Assembly: GCA_920105805.1 (NCBI GenBank)
Contig: CAKKTI010000051.1
Span: 1 to 64,000, forward strand
Direction: 5' to 3'
From: Condylostoma magnum
Lineage: Eukaryota; Ciliophora; Heterotrichea; Heterotrichida; Condylostomatidae
DNA: 64,000 nucleotides
Made by a program: the position numbers and the translations under genes. Under the pieces are notes generated by a model, which worked only from the letters and a program-made list of their open reading frames with translations, ran no database searches and was not told the origin of the DNA. This document shows, in pieces, positions 57,565 to 64,000 of the stretch; position 1 is the stretch's first letter, and the number at the start of each line of letters is the position of its first letter.

Positions 57565-58677
57565 TCAGGATAGCTGGTATAGACTTCTTTCTTCACTCTC
57601 AGTTAAAATTATTTGTAAAAGATCGATTTTTTCTAGAATTTATGGCGATTTCTGTATGTAAATTACATTGTTATCTAAATTAATCAAATGCTACCTTATA
57701 TTAATCTGATTTATAAGCAATTATACATTTTCCTCTATTTCTTGGTAGTTTTTATCACTAATTAAATCCAGTAAGAAGTCTATATATAACTCAAATTTAT
57801 CTTCCTGAATTTCTTATCCGTCTTCTCTTTATATTAATTAAACCAGATTACTGCCTCCTCCTAGTTTTAAAAAGATTATTTTGTATTAATTTTCCTGCTC
57901 ATATATAAAATCACATACTTCAGCTGCATAGAATCTAATATTACTGTTTTCTTATTATAATTAGGGTATTAAAAGCTAAAAGATATTCATTTAGACCATT
58001 AGGGCAAAGATATCTTTGTCAATTACATCAAGCATTGATGATATTCAAACTATTACATGCTCTGCAAAGCCTTACTGGTTAAACTTCTTTTCATCTAATA
58101 TACTAGTTATATTATTTTTAAGTATTTCATATACACCAGATTTGTCTTAACTTGCTAGTTGTATTAAACATGCAATAGCTTGTTATCCGATGGTAGTTGG
58201 AAATTCAATTTCATCTGAATAAATTCACTTTTACGATGTCTCTACTTAAGAATTAACTAAACTGCCTATGTACTCAATATCACCGGTTTTATAAGCCAAT
58301 TTTAGCTTAATTAACTTCTCTTAATCTTTATTTTAAATAAGATTCTCCTAGTCTTCCAAATCTTTTTTATGCTAAGATGATTTATTATCTTTTCCATGCT
58401 CAAAAAGTTTATTTTTGACTTAATTTATCAAATCTTCCTTTTTCCCTGATAATGAATCCCTATTTCCTAAAGAGCTCCTAGGGTTGTAATTTACTTGAAT
58501 GTTTGAATCATGCTATTTTCAAAGTTTTCCATGTATAAGTCTATCCTGATTTGAGCTTTATTCATATGAGTCTATCATCTTTTATCTATCTTTTTACTTT
58601 CTAGCAGCTTTATAAAATTCTTCTTCTTTTGTTTATGTGGTATCCTAGTCAGCTGGCCTTGATTCACAGCAACCCAT
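57565..58677 (-). CDS. ARM/HEAT-like protein with N-terminal acylation motif
   Basis: 370 aa. Begins MGCCESRPADQ: Gly2 with Cys3-Cys4 is a myristoylation plus palmitoylation pattern, implying membrane (ciliary or plasma membrane) attachment. A charged, helical linker of about 130 residues precedes ARM-like helices (GQQAIACLIQLASQDKSGVY; RFYAAEVCDFIYEQ; NLVQLIQREDGQEIQ). No family is certain. Ends at TGA 57565-57567 after 'LYQLS'. Confidence 0.68.
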
Positions 58678-58807
58678 ATTTATATTATACATTTTTGCAT
58701 GATTTATAGCTTATAGTGTAAAATTATCTTATTTAGATAATATTTCTATACATAGACTTAATAAAGCTTTATAGTTTGAACAATAAGACTAATTTATAAT
58801 AAATTAA

Positions 58808-59047
58808 ATGGAAGCTAGCTAAAATAATCAAAAGAACGATTAGTAAATCTCGCAAATACACCAAATTTTAAGCCAAAGACCCTTACTTGTAGCATATGCT
58901 GTATCAAGAAATGAAACTTTATCAAAAACTAGACAGTTCTACCTAGAAGAATTAGCAAAAAGCTTTTGTAATTAGTATAAAATGACTTAGATGATAAAGT
59001 TTTGTAGTATTGTATTAATATCTGTGTTAATTATGCTTATACACTAA
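58808..59047 (+). CDS. Small tail-anchored membrane protein, unknown
   Basis: 79 aa: a hydrophilic N-terminus (MEASQNNQKNDQQISQIH), a helix (FYLEELAKSFCNQY) and a C-terminal membrane span (IKFCSIVLISVLIMLIH) ended by tandem TAA-TGA at 59045-59050. If both were sense, the frame would stay open for another 100 codons of AT-rich sequence. Confidence 0.5.
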
Positions 59048-59394
59048 TGAGTTCAATATATTTACTTTAGATTATTGTTGGAGACTAAACTTGGTCAATT
59101 AAATTTAACCTATATTACAAAGTATGATTTAAATTTTGATATATAGCAACTTTGATGAATTATTCTAAAGCATAAGAAGTATTTTTATACTAAGTACGCT
59201 GTTTTTATAACAAATTTAATCAATAGTAAAATGTATATTTGGGTACACCAACTGTAATACTTATATCGGATAATTATACTGTAGAAATTCCTTTACAGCA
59301 TTAGATACCTACTCAATATAATAAACATCCCCTACATACAAAAAACTTATCAATCACTGAATAAAACCTAACTAAATAGCACAAACATAATAAT
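59048..59394. other. 347-nt convergent intergenic region
   Basis: AT-rich. It is formally open in the frame of the preceding gene, with many TAA/TAG/TGA codons, so a longer product cannot be excluded. Nothing else seen. Confidence 0.4.
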
Positions 59395-59934
59395 TTAACT
59401 ATCAAATAACTTATCTCTGCTTCTAAAATAACTTAAAGGTCTTAATGAATTATGAATTTCAAGTTTAATAGATTGAATAGCCTTATGATTCCTACAGCAA
59501 TTACTTGATTTAGGAGAGCTAAGTGATATACTAGCATTATAACCAGCTGCTTCACTTACTCTGAATTTATTAGTAGCTGGTTTAAATCTCATACTGCTGC
59601 AAATTTCTTTAGATTTATCACGTCGCCTAAATGGATATTATCTTGTTTCAATTGGTTAAGTGTCTAAAACTCTATTTTAGATCATACTAAGATTTATTCT
59701 TTCAGTTTAAGACGCAAAGCCTTTTATTCTCATGTATCTAGGAGTAAGCTATTTTTTAATTATCTCTGATCTTTGATTAGGAATATTCTACTATAGAATT
59801 CTAAGATTATAAAGCTCTGCTAGAGAATCTCTGCTCTTAACTCTTTTTCTTCTTCAGTTTTAAGCTTTACGAGCTTCTCTGAAGTTATTTTCTAGGATTT
59901 TTTGTTTTAGGTCAAATTAGAAAACGTTGTACAT
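59395..59934 (-). CDS. Basic protein, unknown
   Basis: 179 aa from ATG 59934. Arg/Lys/Ser-rich, disordered; strings include RKRVKSRDSLAEL, TPRYMRIKGFA and YFRSRDKLF. Ends DKLFDS at TAA 59395-59397. Starts 15 nt after the stop of the upstream zinc-finger gene. No family identified. Confidence 0.58.
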
Positions 59935-59948
59935 TGTTTAATATATTT

Positions 59949-61970
59949 TTAGTATTGAATGGAAATGTATAATTAATAGATGTTTAAATGATTTGCTAAG
60001 CTTTATTAGATTGATACTGCTTGTGATAAACATAATGCAAATTGCTATAGTATCATTGGAGTGTTAATATACTTAGAATTATTTAATAATATATCGCTAA
60101 TGATTAAATTAATTGATGAGTATTTACATCAAATTAATGTTTCTTAGATAGCTAAATAATACTATCAGAATGCATATTACTTATCAGATAGTCAAGTAAA
60201 TAAAATATCAACTTAACTTAAAGTAACAAGACTGTATTCATATTTTAAAAAGAATTGATTAGATCAAACCGGAAAATACTTCTTTAAATCAAATTACTAT
60301 CTATTCTAACTTAAATATGGAATTAGCTGTTGCAAACTTTAATGCATTTAAGGACTTTGCTGTGCTAATAGATTTTGCTCCACTGCTACAATAATACATG
60401 ATTGGCAAAATGAGTATCCCTGCACATTTGCTCCATAGTTATGAATGGGAGACATTTAATTTTAGCAACCTTGCATACCACAAATAAATTATGAGCTTTG
60501 CTATTAAAGAATTTATATATTCAGAAACTAATTCTAGCAAAATTAGCAATTTGTATTGCGGTAAAACAAATATCTACAAATGCAAACTTTACACATTCTT
60601 TTGCATTAATCATACTGAAATTCAATAGCTTAATATTATTTATTACAAGTTTAGCATTACTGATTTTAGCTTAAATCACTATTTTATCTAGCTAATGCAT
60701 ACTATTATAAACTATCAACTATTTTTTAAAGGTCCTTTTATTAGAGTTGATGGGGATGCAATCGTGCATTTCTATTCTATCTCTGGCAAATTTAACCAAA
60801 ATTTCCCGTCTACTGATACTATTAGTATATTGCTAATGCACATTATTTACATATTCCACATTCTTTTGGCAATATTAGATTGATAATTTCTTAATTACAC
60901 CGATCACATAAGATCTCTTATTAAACATTTCAGGCAAATCTATTAAAATGTCTATGAATTTCCCCCTCATTTTGATTAAATAATTGACCTGTGTTATAAG
61001 AATCTATAGTCATTTTCAATCTTGTGATGATGCTTTTATTTTCCTAGTTAATTGAACCTTTAGAACATTTGATTTACTTTAATATACTCCTAATATTGTC
61101 TACTAAAAACTTAATTGCGTCATTTCCTATCCTTTTTTATCTTTTTAAAAATTTTTTATCATCTTATCTTTCATCAACTTTTTAAGTTATGATTTCTCTA
61201 TCAAAAAGTCTTGCGATTTAATCGACATCAGTACTGATAAACCTATTGTTTACTAAATCAAACCTGATTAGAGAGATATCTTCTTTTCTGTATAAAATAT
61301 TAAAAAGCTAATTATGCTCTAGCAGGTAAATCTGATTATTAGTTTTAATCATTTATCCATACAACCGATAGCTCAAATTAGTATTGCTTATGATGATAAT
61401 ATTGAGTTTTAGTACATATTCCAACAGAAACACAAACCACTCATCAATTTCATCATTCGGATTCATAATTAATTGCTTTTGGCCTTATTAAAATAAGTTT
61501 TCATCTGGATTGTACTCTGATTATACTTCCAAAGGTATTTCAAATGTTTTAAATTTTCTCATATATCTTGAACTTGCCCTTAAAATCATCTTTCTTATTA
61601 CTTATATCATTTAATTATCAAAATCAGGGTGAGTTTCCATTAGAATTCCTAGCTCTGCTATCAGTCCATGTCTTTCATGTTCTGGCTTACTCATTATAAT
61701 AATCCATTCTTGTAGCTTATCAAAGAAGAAGTCTTCATTTGACTAAACTGTTCGAGCCTCTTTTTCGAATCTTTACAAAGGCTCTTAGTTATTACTAGGT
61801 CTTAATAAGGTCTCGAGCTTCCAGAACGATGCTGCTCTTATTAATGTTGAGTTTGTAGCAGCTGTTTATCTTATAGCTACGAAGTAATGCTTAACAGACT
61901 GCTGTATATATTCAATGTAATCAATAGACTTCGGGGTTTAGTCGATTGTCTTTATTATCTGAAGGGCCAT
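59949..61970 (-). CDS. Large Cys-rich multi-zinc-finger protein, unknown
   Basis: 673 aa, one frame from ATG 61970 to TAA 59949-59951. The first 300 residues are helical (FFFDKLQEWIIIMSKPEHE, EWFVFLLEYVLKLNIIII). From about residue 345 a series of CxxC pairs appears: LCDRCNQEI, ECGICKQCA, QCQTCNKQ, CKRMCKVCICRYLF, TNCQFCQNQF, ICGMQGCQ and FCQSC, at least five zinc pairs. The run recalls RING/IBR-type E3 ligase domains, but order and spacing were not matched. The final 170 residues are Gln/Leu-rich helices. Ubiquitin-ligase activity is only a guess. Confidence 0.72.
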
Positions 61971-62102
61971 TTTATCTATATAATGATGATAGTTTGATTT
62001 ACTCTGGCATCAAGACAGATTTAAACATAAGCTATTTAGGCACTATGCCAAGTGTAAACTATGGTAGTAAGTGCTATATTTGATGAATCAATACTAATCA
62101 AC

Positions 62103-63248
62103 CTATTCTTCATTTCTTTTTAATCTTTTAGCAGGCTCAGCCTCACTGGGTTGCCTTGGTCTTTATCTAGTATACTAGCCAGGCTACGCCTATTACGAGT
62201 TTTTAGGAATTTGAGCTCTTTGCTGCTTTCTAATTTACCTAGCCTCCATTTCATGCATATCTTCATCAAATTTAGGCAATTCTTCAGGTTTACAAGGCAA
62301 TGGCTCTGTTTAGAAATAAGGGTGCTGCAATGCCTGGCTAGCAGTTAACCTTTTACTAGGATCTAACTGCAACAACTTATCTAATAGATCTAATGCAATA
62401 TCATCAAAAAATGTGTACTTAGGGTCAGAGTACTTTACTTTTAATTATCTTGGCAGAATATCCCGGGGTATTAGTTAGTTAAAGTTAGGCAATTCATTAG
62501 CTGTGGGCCAGTTCTCAGTTGTAGGAGATCCGCACAGTATAAAAATCTTCTGTAAAATCTGCTTTTCATTGCTGTCTTGGAACATAGGTGTGCCTGATAG
62601 AATTTCCCCCATTATGCATCCAGCGCTTCACATATCTATCATCGTATTGTAGTAAGAAGTGCCTAGTATGAGCTCGGGAGGCTTGTACCAAAGAGTTACT
62701 ACATTGTTAGTATAAGGTTCTCTTCTACCAGTTGAAAGTTTCCTAGAAAGCCCAAAATCTGCTAGTTTCACCAAACCATTGTCATTTACTAGTAAATTTG
62801 AGCATTTTAGATCTCTGTGTACTATGTGTTAGCTGTGGAGGAATTCTAAGGCCTATAGCATTTGCTATATAAAGCATTTCAGGTGAGAAAGGTTGAATTA
62901 AGATCTTGCTTACTTCATGCTCATTATTCCTTCTAGGTCGTGATTGCAGTATTCAAATAATAAGTAAACATTGCCAGGCAACTGCTCAGAATTTGCTTTA
63001 GAGGTTACTATTTCACGTAGTTTTACTATATTTGGATGATCTATTGATTTTAGAATACGGATTTCACGCAGGGCTGTAATTGGGAAACCTTCTTTCTCAC
63101 GTTCCATTTTAATCTTTTTTATTGCAAAAATCTCATCTGTTGTTTTATCTCTTACTTTGTACACATAGCCGTAAGTTCCTTCTCCTACTTTTACTATTTT
63201 TTCGAAGTGGCTTGCTGATCTACACCGCCAGTTCTCTTCTCGTTCCAT
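62103..63248 (-). CDS. CDK9/CDK12-type transcription-elongation kinase
   Basis: 381 aa. VGEGTYGYVYK (P loop), FAIKKIK, the cyclin-binding helix PITALRE (the hallmark that gave CDK9 its name PITALRE), FEYCNHDLEGIM, IVHRDLKCSNLLV, LADFGLSRKL, T loop NNVVTLWYKPPELILG, and MWSAGCIMGEIL. A C-terminal basic tail with PAKRLKR, a likely nuclear signal, follows the domain. It phosphorylates the Pol II CTD and Spt5, as P-TEFb. Stop read at TAG 62103-62105. Confidence 0.93.
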
Positions 63249-63292
63249 TTTTATTATAGGATAATTAGTATAAGGTAGTTAGCATTAGTAGT

Positions 63293-63392
63293 NNNNNNNN
63301 NNNNNNNNNNNNNNNNNNNNNNNNNNNNNNNNNNNNNNNNNNNNNNNNNNNNNNNNNNNNNNNNNNNNNNNNNNNNNNNNNNNNNNNNNNNN
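63293..63392. other. Assembly gap, exactly 100 N
   Basis: A run of 100 N, the usual placeholder for a scaffold join of unknown length. Linkage across it is not guaranteed by the sequence. Confidence 0.98.
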
Positions 63393-63583
63393 CATTTTTC
63401 ATACATAGATAATTAATGATACCTCACATAATCACTATAAACCATAATAAAATCCCCTTCAATTATATTAAAAGCACTTCCCTTTTCCAAAACCTCTCAA
63501 TTTTCCATACTACCTTAATAATTTTCACATCTTTATCTAAAATCATTCTAAAATCAATCAAATTTCAAGGTACAACCGCACAT
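63393..63583 (-). CDS. Partial gene cut by the gap; unknown
   Basis: 63 codons starting MCGCTLKFDWFQNDFRQR and running into the gap, with ENWEVLEKGSAFNIIEGDF. Cys2 after Met is a feature of SRAP/HMCES proteins (MCGR start), but the rest does not clearly match, so no name is given. Divergent from the PHD gene. Confidence 0.4.
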
Positions 63584-63658
63584 TTCCCTCTTTCTAATCC
63601 TCCAAGCCTAACCAACTCTTAAAACATCACATACCAAATCCCGACCATTTTTTAGTTT

Positions 63659-64000
63659 ATGACCTCAGTATAGCTTCGACGCAGTAATAGAAGAAAAGCG
63701 ACTTCAAAGCGCCACAAAGACTCAATGCACATTGACCCTTTAAACTACGATTTCAAAAAATCTGAATTTTTCCAGTACGATAAATCTAAAACAGAGCTAA
63801 ATTAAGACGAAAAGGACCTATTGCTTTCCCCCCTTTTAGTTCAAACCAAAGAGCGCTATTGCATATGTAACAGAACAGAAGCTGAGGCTCCTGACACGAT
63901 GATGATTGACTGTGATATTTGCAAGAATTGGTTCCATGGTGAATGTGTGAATCTTACTCCAGAGGAGATGGAGGAACTTGAGTTTTATGCGTGTCCAAAA
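63659..64000 (+). CDS. PHD-finger protein, N-terminal part (runs off the window)
   Basis: 114 codons. A basic start (SVQLRRSNRRKATSKRHKDS) and acidic linker lead to a PHD finger: YCICNRTE (first CxC), IDCDICKNWFHGECVNLTP (CxxC..WFH..C) and FYACP. The CICN/DCDICKNWFHG pattern is that of H3K4-methyl readers such as Spp1/CFP1 or PHF/ING-class proteins. The rest lies outside. Confidence 0.85.

Noticed and set aside
62849-62910. An intron in the CDK gene between DLEGIMSMK and FNLSHLK
   Set aside because: A GTAAG donor is present, but no AG acceptor lies within about 30 nt, and the frame continues (QARSQ) without it.

Overview
The window is gene-dense, AT-rich nuclear DNA of a ciliate that uses an ambiguous genetic code. 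TAA and TAG appear inside conserved proteins where Gln is expected (for example Gln8 and Gln49 of calmodulin). TGA appears where Trp is expected (LIS1 WD40 repeats, COX10, Pcf11). Yet TAG, TAA and TGA also sit exactly where conserved proteins end: TAG after calmodulin and RPS18, TAA after 14-3-3, TGA after the LIS1 'WECR' end. This matches NCBI table 28 (Condylostoma nuclear code), so a heterotrich close to Condylostoma is the best guess. The few introns seen are tiny (15, 19 and 22 nt), also a heterotrich trait. Standard ORF calling breaks almost every gene here, so all coordinates below were read by hand with TAA/TAG=Gln and TGA=Trp. Several 3' ends are therefore a choice between nearby candidate stops, and this is stated.

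Layout: about 56 protein genes and one tRNA gene in 64 kb, on both strands, with gaps of 1-260 bp in most places. 1-12.9 kb: TTC39-like (partial), a pair of paralogous CxxC proteins flanking COX10, a CFAP157-like coiled coil, a J protein, an ankyrin protein, a UBL protein, a kelch protein and two tandem calmodulins. 12.9-24.8 kb: EF-hand/coiled-coil protein, VTA1, p24, syntaxin, a CISD3-like CDGSH protein, an AGC kinase, RPS18, an ER-lumenal protein, a metaxin-like protein. 24.9-36.4 kb: coiled-coil protein, Atg14/UVRAG-like, a DIxGAxP-repeat protein, mitochondrial carrier, SWEET, CS-domain protein, the PRP28 helicase, a zinc-ligand-less carbonic anhydrase. 36.4-51.4 kb: ARM protein, Gln-rich repeat protein, CNBD K+ channel, Mei2-like RRM, LIS1, a 1444-aa membrane protein, a coiled-coil protein. 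51.4-64 kb: small and coiled-coil proteins, a CAMK-type kinase, Pcf11, tRNA-Ala, 14-3-3, an ARM protein, a zinc-finger protein, a CDK9/12-type kinase, a 100-N scaffold gap and a PHD-finger gene cut by the window end.

There is no operon logic: trafficking (p24, syntaxin, VTA1, LIS1, Atg14-like), mitochondrial (COX10, carrier, metaxin, CISD3-like), mRNA-processing (PRP28, Pcf11, CDK9/12) and probable ciliary genes are mixed. The main interest is how translation termination is specified when every stop codon is also a sense codon. This window gives unusually clear tests of it: C-terminal sorting signals that fix the stop, an in-frame calmodulin tandem with no unambiguous stop between, and gene junctions of 1-10 bp or even overlap. 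I saw no mobile element, CRISPR array, rRNA or telomere.
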